Source: CAUZJO01 sp963580245 (GTDB lineage: Bacteria; Sumerlaeota; Sumerlaeia; MVZB01). From it: 31,631 nucleotides of DNA. Under the pieces are notes generated by a model. It searched no databases. It saw only the letters and a program-made list of their open reading frames with translations, and was not told the DNA's origin. Every line of letters begins with the position of its first letter. Position 1 is the stretch's first letter. The stretch spans positions 1-31,631 of the forward strand of contig CAUZJO010000044.1 in the NCBI GenBank assembly GCA_963580245.1, written 5' to 3'. Shown one piece after another: positions 6,464-14,876 of this stretch. A program made the translations under genes and the position numbers.

Positions 6464-7639
6464 TCATCCGCCCTGCATCGATTGCCTCGTCGACGAAGCA
6501 TCGGACCGTATAAGATAACGTTTAACACCCTGCAAAATCAAGTTTGCGATCCGATCCTGAATCGCCGGCTTCATCAGCTCTCGCGCGTCGGCGGGATGAT
6601 CGATGAACCCGCACTCGATCAATACGGCCGGCATCCGGTAGTTCATCAGGACACGAAAGGGCGCGGATTTGACCCCGCGGTGATGGCGGCGAAACGGTCC
6701 GACGCCCATGAATAGCTGGTCGATCGTCACGGCCAGCTCTTCGCTTTGGGCTTGTCGCTCCTTGAGTTTGTCGTCGGCCAAGCCGCGTAGAATCTCGCGC
6801 AGATCGTCCCGACCCGAGGTCGGTTCATCCAGAGAGACCGTTTCGTCGTTCTCGAGCGCCAACAGCATCCGATCGGTCTCTTTGTGTCCGTCGCTGAGGA
6901 AGTAGAGCTCAAAGCCGCGGGCGGTCTTGCGCGAGTTGCTCTGGGCATTGAGGTGGATGCTGACGAACACGTCGCCCCCGACTTCGTTGGCCAGCTCGAT
7001 CCGACGGGCCAGTGAGACGTACTCGTCGCGCGTTCGCGTCAGGAAGGCCTCCACGCCTGGATCGCGATCGATGAGGCCCTTCAGCTTATTCGAGATGTCG
7101 AGGACGAGGTTTTTCTCGTAACGATGGCGGCCACCGATCTTTTGGGACGTGCGCGCACCCATCGAGCGCGTGCCGCCATGGCCCGGATCAATCACAATCA
7201 GCGGCTTATAGGAAGACGTGAAGACGCGAACGAGGAAGGTTCGTTCGTCGGTCGGGTTCACCGTGAACAGAACGTCGCGGCGTTGGGTATAGAAGACGAA
7301 ACGCAAGACGCGCTGATCGGGGTAGTGGATCCGCTTCACATGGAAGATATTGGCGTGGTTGAGAGACCACGTTTGGGGTTCCGTAGGGCCGTCGAGGCCG
7401 AAAAAGTCGAGATAGAACCTCTTGTGCTGAAGCAGCTCGTCGGTGACGCGCCACTGGGCGGGGGCGTTAAAGGCGACGGTGAAATGGAGTGCTTGGGCCT
7501 TGGCTTGCCAGTCGAATTGTTGCAGGTCGGGCGTTTGGGCCGCCCAGGCCGTCGGCCCAAGCCAGCCCACGATGGCGGCCAGCCAAAACCGATTGCCCGG
7601 GACAAGGCAGGTCGGAACACGCGTGTGGGAACGGGTCAT
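6464..7639 (-). CDS. N-acetylmuramoyl-L-alanine amidase (Amidase_3), exported
   Basis: This zinc amidase cleaves the bond between MurNAc and the stem peptide during cell separation or remodelling. Residues ~17-34 form a signal peptide (WLAAIVGWLGPTAWA). Residues ~40-140 form a beta-rich AMIN-like targeting region. The catalytic domain starts LIVIDPGHGGTRS; zinc ligands are H154, E175 (RYEKNLVLD) and H229 (SIHLNA), with catalytic E342 (VLIECGFI). All are present, so it should be active. Between H229 and E342 lies an insertion (~240-320) resembling the regulatory helix of AmiA/B/C-type enzymes, which suggests control by a partner such as EnvC/NlpD-like proteins; this is inference. No clear Shine-Dalgarno precedes ATG 7639. 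Confidence 0.93.
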   Translation of the reverse strand: MTRSHTRVPTCLVPGNRFWLAAIVGWLGPTAWAAQTPDLQQFDWQAKAQALHFTVAFNAPAQWRVTDELLQHKRFYLDFFGLDGPTEPQTWSLNHANIFHVKRIHYPDQRVLRFVFYTQRRDVLFTVNPTDERTFLVRVFTSSYKPLIVIDPGHGGTRSMGARTSQKIGGRHRYEKNLVLDISNKLKGLIDRDPGVEAFLTRTRDEYVSLARRIELANEVGGDVFVSIHLNAQSNSRKTARGFELYFLSDGHKETDRMLLALENDETVSLDEPTSGRDDLREILRGLADDKLKERQAQSEELAVTIDQLFMGVGPFRRHHRGVKSAPFRVLMNYRMPAVLIECGFIDHPADARELMKPAIQDRIANLILQGVKRYLIRSDASSTRQSMQGG

Positions 7640-7700
7640 CGGATTGCGCGAAAGGGACGGATTGCACGGGTGTGATCACCCAACCGCGACGGGGCGCGCC

Positions 7701-8207
7701 TCAAGCCTCGGCCGGTTCGGTCAGATGCTGGTTGACCTCTCCGACCTCCCCGCTTTCGGGGTACTTTTCCACGTATGCTTGCCACGCCCTGCGGGCGGGA
7801 TCGGCCCGGCCGGCCTTTTCCAACGCGAGGGCGTGGTTGTAGGCTGCGTCGCTCAGTGCGGGATCCAGCTCCACGGCTTTGGCAAAGGCGGTGGCGGCTT
7901 TGCCGTACTCCTCGCGGGAGGCTGACAGACAGCCGGCGTTGAAATGATCCAACGCATCGCGGTTGCCCCATTTCAAGGCCACGCGCTGGGCTTCAATATC
8001 TTCGTCGGGCAAGGAGTGAAACATGGCCAGGCCCCATCGGTCGTAAGCCCCTTCACCTTCGGCTTCGAGGGATTGCCGGAAGCATTCAAGCTGCCGCTCG
8101 TGGTACGCGAAGAAAATACCGGCCTCCTCAACCTTTTCGTCGGGGGCGGGCACCAACCGCTCTTCGCTTTCGGTGGCTTCGGCCTGCTGGGCGTTTTGTT
8201 TACTCAT
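7701..8207 (-). CDS. TPR-repeat protein
   Basis: The 168-residue, acidic, cytosolic protein lacks a signal peptide. Residues ~85-155 contain a tandem of tetratricopeptide-like repeats, clearest in YGKAATAFAKAVELDPALSD followed by AAYNHALALEKAGRADPARR. The N-terminal 80 residues (ERLVPAPDEKVEEAGIFFAY) are not recognised. TPRs mediate protein-protein contacts; the partner is unknown. It lies between the amidase and the receiver gene on the same strand with 61-nt and 147-nt gaps, so co-transcription is possible but unproved. Confidence 0.75.
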   Translation of the reverse strand: MSKQNAQQAEATESEERLVPAPDEKVEEAGIFFAYHERQLECFRQSLEAEGEGAYDRWGLAMFHSLPDEDIEAQRVALKWGNRDALDHFNAGCLSASREEYGKAATAFAKAVELDPALSDAAYNHALALEKAGRADPARRAWQAYVEKYPESGEVGEVNQHLTEPAEA

Positions 8208-8354
8208 GGCTGAACCAGGTTCCTCTTCAAAACTGGGAATGAATCAATTCTATCGTGGGACCGGGAATCGGCGGCGGGCTCCTCGCGCCGGACCCATGGG
8301 ATCGATCTTGAACGATGGCGAGCGGTTTTTCAAGCGGTAACCACCAGGGTCCGT

Positions 8355-8729
8355 TCACCCCATGGCGCGGATGACTTCCTCCAGGACCTTGAGCAGTTGC
8401 TCGGGCTCGAAAGGTTTGACCAGGTATTCGACGGCTCCGGCGTCCAGGCCTCGCTGGACGGATTCGGCATGGGAGGCGGCCGACAGCATGACGATCGGGA
8501 TCTCGGCGGTGTTGGGGTCGGCCTTGAGCTTTTTGCACACTTCAAAGCCGTCGACCAGGGGCATCATGACGTCAAGGAGGATTACGTCGGGGTTCTCACT
8601 TTTCGCCTGATTGATCGCATCGAGCCCGTCAAAGGCCGTACAGGTCTCATAACCCTTGGACTCCAGGAACATTTTCAGAACGACCTTGATGTCCTCTTCG
8701 TCATCGGCCAGCAGGATCTTCTTCGCCAT
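8355..8729 (-). CDS. Stand-alone receiver domain (CheY-like response regulator)
   Basis: The 124-residue protein is a single receiver domain: MAKKILLADDEEDIKVVLKM, phospho-acceptor D53 in VILLDVMMP, switch S83 and K105 in EYLVKPFEPE. No output domain follows, so it would act by protein contact or phosphorelay. ATG 8729 is preferred over upstream in-frame starts (to 8798) because the domain begins there. It lies ~120 nt downstream of the GAF-PAS histidine kinase on the same strand, the obvious partner. Confidence 0.93.
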   Translation of the reverse strand: MAKKILLADDEEDIKVVLKMFLESKGYETCTAFDGLDAINQAKSENPDVILLDVMMPLVDGFEVCKKLKADPNTAEIPIVMLSAASHAESVQRGLDAGAVEYLVKPFEPEQLLKVLEEVIRAMG

Positions 8730-8849
8730 GATGGTAGATGTCCCCCCCATTTCCACAGACAAGGATTCACGGGTCAGGCCGCCTGGCCTCTCGACCATGC
8801 CTACCCGCCAAATCTTCTATCAGACCCCGACCCCGTTCGCGAGTGCAAA

Positions 8850-10487
8850 CTAGCGGCCGGCCTCGATCGCAGTGGAGGCATGCTCCTCCACCCGCGTGGC
8901 GTCGCTCATGGGCAGGCGGATCCGAAACGTCGTGAGCGTGCCCTGGGTGTCGAGCAATTCGATTTGCCCGCGGTGGCGCTCGATGATGTGTTTGGCCAGG
9001 AACAGCCCCAGGCCGCAACCCCCGGCCGCGCGTATCGTGGACGCGTCGCATTGGTGAAACTTTTCAAAGATGGTGCGCCGCTGTTCGGGCTCGATCCGGG
9101 CCCCATCGTTGGTCATGTCGATTTCGAACCAGGTCCCGTTGGCGCGGGTCCGGATCGAAATGGGCTGGCGCGGGTGTGAAAACTTGACCGCGTTGTAGAT
9201 CATCTCCGAGAACACCTGGCGCAGTCTGCGCCGGTCGGCCTCGATCGGCGGGGCGGACTCGGCCAAATCCACGTCCATGCGGACCTCTTTGGCGGCGGCG
9301 GTCTCCTCATGGAGCGCAACCAGCTCGCGCAGCATCTCCCCGATGTCCAAAGGCCGCAGCGCAAGCTTCATCGTGCCGTTCTCGATCTCGGTGACGTCCA
9401 GGATCGAGTTCACGACGTCGGTCAGCCGCTGGGCGTTCCGGCTCAGGAGGCGATGGACCTGCCCCAAGACCTCCTCCTTGACGGGTTTTCCGAGCGAGGG
9501 GTCGATCATCGGGAGCGAGCCGCGGATGATCGACAGCGGCGTGCGCAATTCATGACTGATAATCGACAAGAAACTCGCTTTCACGCGCTCAACTTCCCTT
9601 AGGCGCTGCACCTCCTCTTCCTGATTGATCCCGTCGAACAGGATCAGGTGATCGGCCGAGGCGCCGCCCAAGCAGCGCATGGGGGTCACCGTCAAGGCGA
9701 AGGTCGCGGGGACGTCATTCAGTTTCAGGCTGATCTGCTTTTGGAGAGGTTCCACGTGCCCCTCGCTTTGGCTGATCAGATTGAGACAATCCTCGTGGAC
9801 GCGCAAAGGGAGAATCGAGGAGAGTCGGGGCCGGGCCTCGGACGTGACTTCGACCCTGAACAGGGTTTGGGCCCGGTGATTCATATGCAGGACCCGGCCC
9901 TGGGCGTCCACCGAGAGGATCGCGATGTGGAGACTGTCGAAGACCTGCTCGAGGTATTGATAAATCTTGAGCGTATCCCGGTAGCGCAAGGCGTTGGTGA
10001 GGGCACCGCCGACCATGTTCGCCGCCGCCACGAGCAGCTCAACGTCACGCGGCCGAAACAGGCACTGCTGGGTGGGATGGGCGACGCTGACCACGCCGGC
10101 CATCTCGTCCTTGACGTGAAAGGGGGCAATCACACACGAAGGGGTGGCGTAACGGGGATCGGGCTCGCGACCGAAACAGCTTCGAAACTCCTCGGCGCTT
10201 TCAATGAGCAACGCCTCTTTGCCACCCAGGACCCTGCCGATCAGCCCCTCCTCGGCCGAAGCCTCGACTTGGGCCCAGTCTCCCTCCGGGATGTGCGTGG
10301 CGGCGGCCAGGCGCAGTCGCTGGTTGGCGCCGTCGGCCAGCATCAGCGAACAGGCCTCGACCTCCAACAATCCGGCGATCAGGTCGCAGGAGCGCACACA
10401 GATCTCCTCGGGATCATGACTGCCGATCAGCGAGGTCAGGCTTTCAAACAGTTTCAGGTAGTGCTGGGAGCCCAGACCGGTCTGCAC
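8850..10487 (-). CDS. Soluble GAF-PAS sensor histidine kinase
   Basis: The 545-residue protein has a GAF domain (~10-170), a PAS domain (~180-285; FDSLHIAILSVDAQGRVLHM), HisKA with H312 (SFLSIISHELRTPLSIIRGS), and HATPase_c (~410-525) with N431 (MIYNAVKFSHP) and G box GGCGLGLFLAKHIIE. All motifs for autophosphorylation are present. No membrane segment is visible, so it senses cytosolic cues; the ligand is unknown. GTG 10487 is chosen because AAGGAGAG (10492-10499) lies four bases upstream; the longer frame to 10562 is Arg/Pro-rich and unlike the family. It is followed by the single-domain receiver gene, making a likely two-component pair. Confidence 0.94.
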   Translation of the reverse strand: MQTGLGSQHYLKLFESLTSLIGSHDPEEICVRSCDLIAGLLEVEACSLMLADGANQRLRLAAATHIPEGDWAQVEASAEEGLIGRVLGGKEALLIESAEEFRSCFGREPDPRYATPSCVIAPFHVKDEMAGVVSVAHPTQQCLFRPRDVELLVAAANMVGGALTNALRYRDTLKIYQYLEQVFDSLHIAILSVDAQGRVLHMNHRAQTLFRVEVTSEARPRLSSILPLRVHEDCLNLISQSEGHVEPLQKQISLKLNDVPATFALTVTPMRCLGGASADHLILFDGINQEEEVQRLREVERVKASFLSIISHELRTPLSIIRGSLPMIDPSLGKPVKEEVLGQVHRLLSRNAQRLTDVVNSILDVTEIENGTMKLALRPLDIGEMLRELVALHEETAAAKEVRMDVDLAESAPPIEADRRRLRQVFSEMIYNAVKFSHPRQPISIRTRANGTWFEIDMTNDGARIEPEQRRTIFEKFHQCDASTIRAAGGCGLGLFLAKHIIERHRGQIELLDTQGTLTTFRIRLPMSDATRVEEHASTAIEAGR

Positions 10488-10616
10488 AATGCTCTCCTTC
10501 TCGCCCGGTCGGCCGCTCCAGAATGGGGGCCGCCTCGTGGGCGTGCGGCGGGATCTCCACACCCCAACTATAAATCAGATCGGCCTGGATGAGAAATAAA
10601 TTATTGAGCGGCCTGC

Positions 10617-12656
10617 TTATCGATACAGGTCCAGCTCTCCCGGCTGGGACTCGATGGGGAGCAGTTTGGGGTAGAAATCCACCCCCGAGGCACCGACTCC
10701 CCCTTCGAACTCGAACGGGACCGGTAGACGATCTAGCTTCTCAATCGTCCGTGAGGCTTCATCGGCCTGTCGATCGGTGAACTCGAGCCAACCTCTTAAT
10801 CGGGGGTGCAGTTGGTCCATCTTGATGGACTTCTCGAAGGCCCGGACCTCGTTGGGAAACATGACGCGGTAGTTGACGGCGAGGCGGCCGGTTGGCCCAC
10901 GCGATTCAAAGTGGACCCACTCATGCATCCGCTCGCCGTTATTGGGATCGCCGTCGAACCAATCGGCCTTGCCCGGCAGGCCGCAGGGCGGATGAAGGCC
11001 CGTGCGGGAGATCAAGGTCCCCCATTGCACCTTGAACGCGCGCGGCTCATGGGGCGACTCAGGCGCTTGATCGAGGTTCTTGACCTCCAGCTTGGGATCG
11101 AGCGCCAACGCCCGCTCCAGCAGGACCACTCGGTCTTGCTCGTCGGCGACCTGGGCGGCCAGCGTGCTCAGCCAGCGCGCTTGGCCCTGATCGATCTTTC
11201 GACGGGCGTCGTGGGTCAGGAGGCCACCGTCCTTGAGCATACGGCGCGCGTCGTCATAGCGGCGCCGTTCCATGAGGATGGGGATCAGATCACGGGCTAT
11301 CCCCCGGGCCTCCGTTGACCGCAAGTCGGGTGCCTGACGGAGCCAGGCGGCCTGCGCGTCCAACACTTCTTCACCGGGGACCGGCGGCGCAAAGAGTGCT
11401 TGCCCGGCGCGGCCCATCACCTCGAAGACGTAGAATAGGCCGACGCTTTCCAAGGCATCGATGGCGTGGGTCAGCCAGGTGGCCGTTTTGTAGGCCTTCT
11501 CGCGCGGACGCTCCGGACCCAGGATGATGAACCGCCATAAGGTGCCCCGACGGCGAGCCCGCGCCTGATCCAGCCGTTCATCGGGGTTCTGGCCGGGATC
11601 GTGCATCAAGGCCGAGAGCCAGCACCGTTGTTCCGCGGGGGCGTCACGATGCTCTGCCAGAAGCATGGGCCATTTCCTCATCGCGGTGGCCCCTCCCTCG
11701 CCACGCGGGGGGAGGGCCGCAAGCGCTTGAATCAGCAATTCCTCGCCTGAAGAGGGCTGGGAGCCCGACAACGGCTCCTCGAGGGAATCCCAGGTTTGCA
11801 TGAAACGCAGAACGGCGGGATCGGCGGGATCGACGGGCGGCGCGCGATCGGGATAGCCAACCTGCGCCGAGGAGAGGGCTTGGCGGCGCCGGCGCGCGAT
11901 GGCCTTCTCGGCGGCTTCCAGGCACCGTTGCGCTTTGTTCCAGCCCGGCCGAATCATGGCCGCCTGAAGGGCGTAGAAGCGGGCCTCTTCGGGATGGCCG
12001 GTGTGAAGCAACCACTTCGCCCGGTCCAGCTCTTCCCTCGCCCATCTGCGGTCGAGTTTCTTCTTCAGTTTTCGCATGGTCGTGTGGTCGAGCGACTCGG
12101 ACCGGCGCATCAGGTCCAGCTCGCGCCGCTCCCATGGGTTTGCCTCGGCCGGCTTGAACAGCGCAAAAACCGTATCGACGCCCAGCGTCATGATGGACTG
12201 GAGGTTGCCCTGGAGCGAGCGAAGCGAGGTATACATGAGCCGGTTAAGCCAATTGGTGTAGAACCCGTAACGGCGGATAAAGGCGGCCTGGCGGCTCTGC
12301 AATTGAGGATCTTCGCTCAATGTGCGCAGAATCACGCCCCGCAGCAGTTCATCGTCGGACCGAGCATACAGCTCGCGCAAGGCCCGCTCGCGTTTTTGGG
12401 CCGACGTTCGGCGGCCTGCGTGCATGAAGGCCCGCCAGGGCTCGAACTCCCACGAAGTGGGCCCGCGCGGCAGCCGCTCGCCGATCAACCAGGCGCGAAT
12501 CAATTCCGCGGCTTGCTCATCCCGACTCGGCGATGGTTCTGGGCGACGCGTGGCGGCGGCGGTCGGACCGGGATGGCCGAAGACCAGCAAAAGCGCGATC
12601 AGCGCCCCAAAGACGGGCCTGCCGAGGTTCCAGGAGCTTTCCCACGCCGCGAGCAT
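10617..12656 (-). CDS. Large secreted helical protein, unknown family
   Basis: The 679-residue protein begins with a signal peptide-like stretch (FGALIALLLVFGHPGPTAAA, residues ~16-35). The body is rich in Arg/Ala/Leu helices resembling solenoid repeats (for example YALQAAMIRPGWNKAQRCLE), and the last ~120 residues, from WGTLISRTGLHPPCG to the end, look beta-rich. I recognise no domain. Four bases separate its ATG from the upstream GT-C stop, with AAGGAA ahead, so translation is probably coupled to that membrane protein and the mreC-mreD cluster. An envelope-associated role is inferred from this context alone. Confidence 0.75.
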   Translation of the reverse strand: MLAAWESSWNLGRPVFGALIALLLVFGHPGPTAAATRRPEPSPSRDEQAAELIRAWLIGERLPRGPTSWEFEPWRAFMHAGRRTSAQKRERALRELYARSDDELLRGVILRTLSEDPQLQSRQAAFIRRYGFYTNWLNRLMYTSLRSLQGNLQSIMTLGVDTVFALFKPAEANPWERRELDLMRRSESLDHTTMRKLKKKLDRRWAREELDRAKWLLHTGHPEEARFYALQAAMIRPGWNKAQRCLEAAEKAIARRRRQALSSAQVGYPDRAPPVDPADPAVLRFMQTWDSLEEPLSGSQPSSGEELLIQALAALPPRGEGGATAMRKWPMLLAEHRDAPAEQRCWLSALMHDPGQNPDERLDQARARRRGTLWRFIILGPERPREKAYKTATWLTHAIDALESVGLFYVFEVMGRAGQALFAPPVPGEEVLDAQAAWLRQAPDLRSTEARGIARDLIPILMERRRYDDARRMLKDGGLLTHDARRKIDQGQARWLSTLAAQVADEQDRVVLLERALALDPKLEVKNLDQAPESPHEPRAFKVQWGTLISRTGLHPPCGLPGKADWFDGDPNNGERMHEWVHFESRGPTGRLAVNYRVMFPNEVRAFEKSIKMDQLHPRLRGWLEFTDRQADEASRTIEKLDRLPVPFEFEGGVGASGVDFYPKLLPIESQPGELDLYR

Positions 12657-12660
12657 GACG

Positions 12661-14349
12661 CTATTCCTTTAACTGATTGATTTCCTTGCGGATCCCTTCC
12701 AGCTGTTCAAGCATCGCCTCTTGTTCGGCCGAAGGGGGCGGCGGAGGTGGTGGAGCGACCAAATCTTCAATCTCCGGGGGGAGGACTTCAAGAATGACGG
12801 TCTCGAAATACTGAGGCTGATAGCGCAGCACCAACGCCAAGGGGTTTTGATGGGACCCCTGTCTCTGCATCAGATCGGGTAGCAGCGGGTAGGCGAATCG
12901 GCCGAATTTCCTGATCACCTTGGCCGGGGCCGTCTCCCTGATGGACTGGATGGTCTCTCGGTAGCCCTCGAGACTGCCCTCATAAGCACTCTGCAAGACG
13001 ATCAGGTCGCCGGGCAGGGGCCGCGCCGAGCCGAGCAGTTTCACGTCTCGGCCGCCCGACCAGAATGTTAGTTTGGCCCCACTGATGGCTTCGCTGAACC
13101 GCTCATTGGTGTGAATCAGGCGGTCTTCGGACAAATTGAGTTCCCGCTCGATATATCGCCCCGCCTGCTTGAGATCATGCCATGGGTTGCCCTGCAACAC
13201 GCCAACCAGGATCGCCATGACGAGCGCGTAACCAAGGACCGGGCCCGCCAGGAGCCAGAAACGCACGGGTCGTCGCTCACAATGACGGTCCCAGGTGGCC
13301 AGCCCGTGTCCCGCGAACAGGCAGACCAACGGCAGCAGCGGGAGCAGGTACCGGGACTGGAACGAGGAGAAGATCGACTGAAGCGAGAGGACCGCGACGG
13401 CCAGGTACAGGCTGAGCCATCCGGTCCAGCGGATGCGCGCCGTGGCCCACTTGACGCGAAAAAGCCCGTAGAGTATGAATCCGAAGATGCCCCAGGTGAA
13501 GAAATATGGGACCGTGCGCAGAAATTCCTCGAACTGGAACCAATAGATGTTGAGCAACGTGAAGCCCACTCCACGCGGAGAGGCGCGCTGGCCGATCTGA
13601 GTCAGGTGGTTGATCAACGGCTCCGGACCCTGGCGCAGCAGCCACAGCGGCGCGGCGAGCCAGGGCAGCAGCGTCCAGCAGGGGGAATAGGCGCGTCTCG
13701 GAGCGTTGCGCCAGGCACGACTGACATACCAGGTCGCCACAATGAGCGGCGGCAATAGCAGGATCCCCTGATAGCGCGTCAGGGTCGCCAGCGCGCCCAT
13801 GAGCGACGCGACCAGAAGCCATTGGTTGCCCAAACGTGATTGAGGCGACCGGACAGGGCCGTCCGCGGGGAACAGCTCCGGCACGTATTGTTCAACTGCC
13901 AACAACATGGCCGCCAGCGCGCCCATCCACAGCGCCGCCATCAACATATCGGTCATGACCTGCACGCCCCAGCGTAGCGCGATCGGGCTGACGGTCCAGG
14001 CGACCAGCGTCCAGAAGGCCGCCCGCATCCCAAACAAGCGGCGCGCGACGACATGGATGGGGATGACGATCAACGTGACGGCCGCCAGGGAGATCAGCCG
14101 GGCCGCCCCTTCCCGGCCGATCCACGGCAGCCATTCCAGCAGGCGGGCGAGCAGCCCGTAGAGCGGGGGCCAGTAGGTCTGGCCGAAACGGCCGGGATCG
14201 ATCTGCAGAATCCCGTCGGTATACGCGCCCTTATTGGCCGACAGGAAGGCCATCCGCCAGACCAAGCCGATGGCCGCGAACGCCATGACGGTCCGCGCGG
14301 CCTTGGGCAGATCGGTGAGTGCTTGGCGCCAACGGGAGGGGAATGCCAC
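12661..14349 (-). CDS. Polytopic GT-C/GT39-like membrane protein with C-terminal coiled coil
   Basis: The 562-residue protein has about ten membrane helices in residues 1-375. The first external loop carries NKGAYTDGILQIDPGRFGQ, placing an acidic residue where GT-C enzymes (PMT/ArnT-type) hold the catalytic aspartate, and TYWPPLYGLLARLLEW follows as in this superfamily. A soluble C-terminal region ends in seven consecutive prolines and a short coiled coil (EQLEGIRKEINQLKE). Family members move sugars from polyprenyl-phosphate donors; substrate unknown. GTG 14349 starts two bases after the mreD stop with GGAGGAG 8 nt upstream, indicating coupling to mreD. The link to cell-wall growth is inferred. 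Confidence 0.8.
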   Translation of the reverse strand: MAFPSRWRQALTDLPKAARTVMAFAAIGLVWRMAFLSANKGAYTDGILQIDPGRFGQTYWPPLYGLLARLLEWLPWIGREGAARLISLAAVTLIVIPIHVVARRLFGMRAAFWTLVAWTVSPIALRWGVQVMTDMLMAALWMGALAAMLLAVEQYVPELFPADGPVRSPQSRLGNQWLLVASLMGALATLTRYQGILLLPPLIVATWYVSRAWRNAPRRAYSPCWTLLPWLAAPLWLLRQGPEPLINHLTQIGQRASPRGVGFTLLNIYWFQFEEFLRTVPYFFTWGIFGFILYGLFRVKWATARIRWTGWLSLYLAVAVLSLQSIFSSFQSRYLLPLLPLVCLFAGHGLATWDRHCERRPVRFWLLAGPVLGYALVMAILVGVLQGNPWHDLKQAGRYIERELNLSEDRLIHTNERFSEAISGAKLTFWSGGRDVKLLGSARPLPGDLIVLQSAYEGSLEGYRETIQSIRETAPAKVIRKFGRFAYPLLPDLMQRQGSHQNPLALVLRYQPQYFETVILEVLPPEIEDLVAPPPPPPPSAEQEAMLEQLEGIRKEINQLKE

Positions 14350-14351
14350 TT

Positions 14352-14876
14352 TCAGGGCTCCTCCGGGTCAAGGTCCACTTTGAAGCGGGGCACAAGCGGG
14401 ATCAGCAGGCACGCGCCGATGAAGCCGGTCAGCGCGCCGCTCATCAGGCCGGACCATGACAGCCCGATCGACGTGGTGGACCAAAAGATGCGCCGCACCA
14501 GCGACCATAATTGCTGTTCAACGATCAGCAGGAGCGTGAGTTGCATCCACCGACTGGCGAATCCCCTCAGCTGGAGGTGGCGCGCGGCCCAGCCCGCGAC
14601 GAACGCGACCGTGGAGAAACTGACGATGGCCGCGCCCAGCGCCTCGCGCGGGGGTTGCGAGAAGCAGAGAAACAGCACCGCGATCAACGCCACGCACATC
14701 CCCGCGATCTCCCCCCGGAGCATCCCCACCACGATGCCCGTCATGGCCAGCAATCGCCACTGGAACAAAAAGCGCAGCTTTTCGACGACCAGCTTTTCAA
14801 AGATGGGAGACAGGATCACTTCAATCAGAACCGCCGCCACCAGATAGCACCCCAGATACAGACACGCACGGATCAT
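14352..14876 (-). CDS. mreD: Rod shape-determining protein MreD
   Basis: The 174-residue protein is almost entirely hydrophobic, with about five to six membrane helices (LGCYLVAAVLIEVILSP, GMCVALIAVLFLCF, GLMSGALTGFIGACLLIPLV) and few sharp motifs, as usual for MreD. It overlaps mreC by four bases, and this arrangement is the main support for the call. MreD is a membrane partner of MreC in the elongasome. The C-terminal end is acidic (DLDPEEP). The expected neighbours mreB, PBP2 and rodA are absent from the window. Confidence 0.8.
   Translation of the reverse strand: MIRACLYLGCYLVAAVLIEVILSPIFEKLVVEKLRFLFQWRLLAMTGIVVGMLRGEIAGMCVALIAVLFLCFSQPPREALGAAIVSFSTVAFVAGWAARHLQLRGFASRWMQLTLLLIVEQQLWSLVRRIFWSTTSIGLSWSGLMSGALTGFIGACLLIPLVPRFKVDLDPEEP

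Noticed and set aside
9648..10592. 314-codon plus-strand frame opposite the histidine kinase
   Set aside because: No motif; the kinase frame has all H, N and G boxes.
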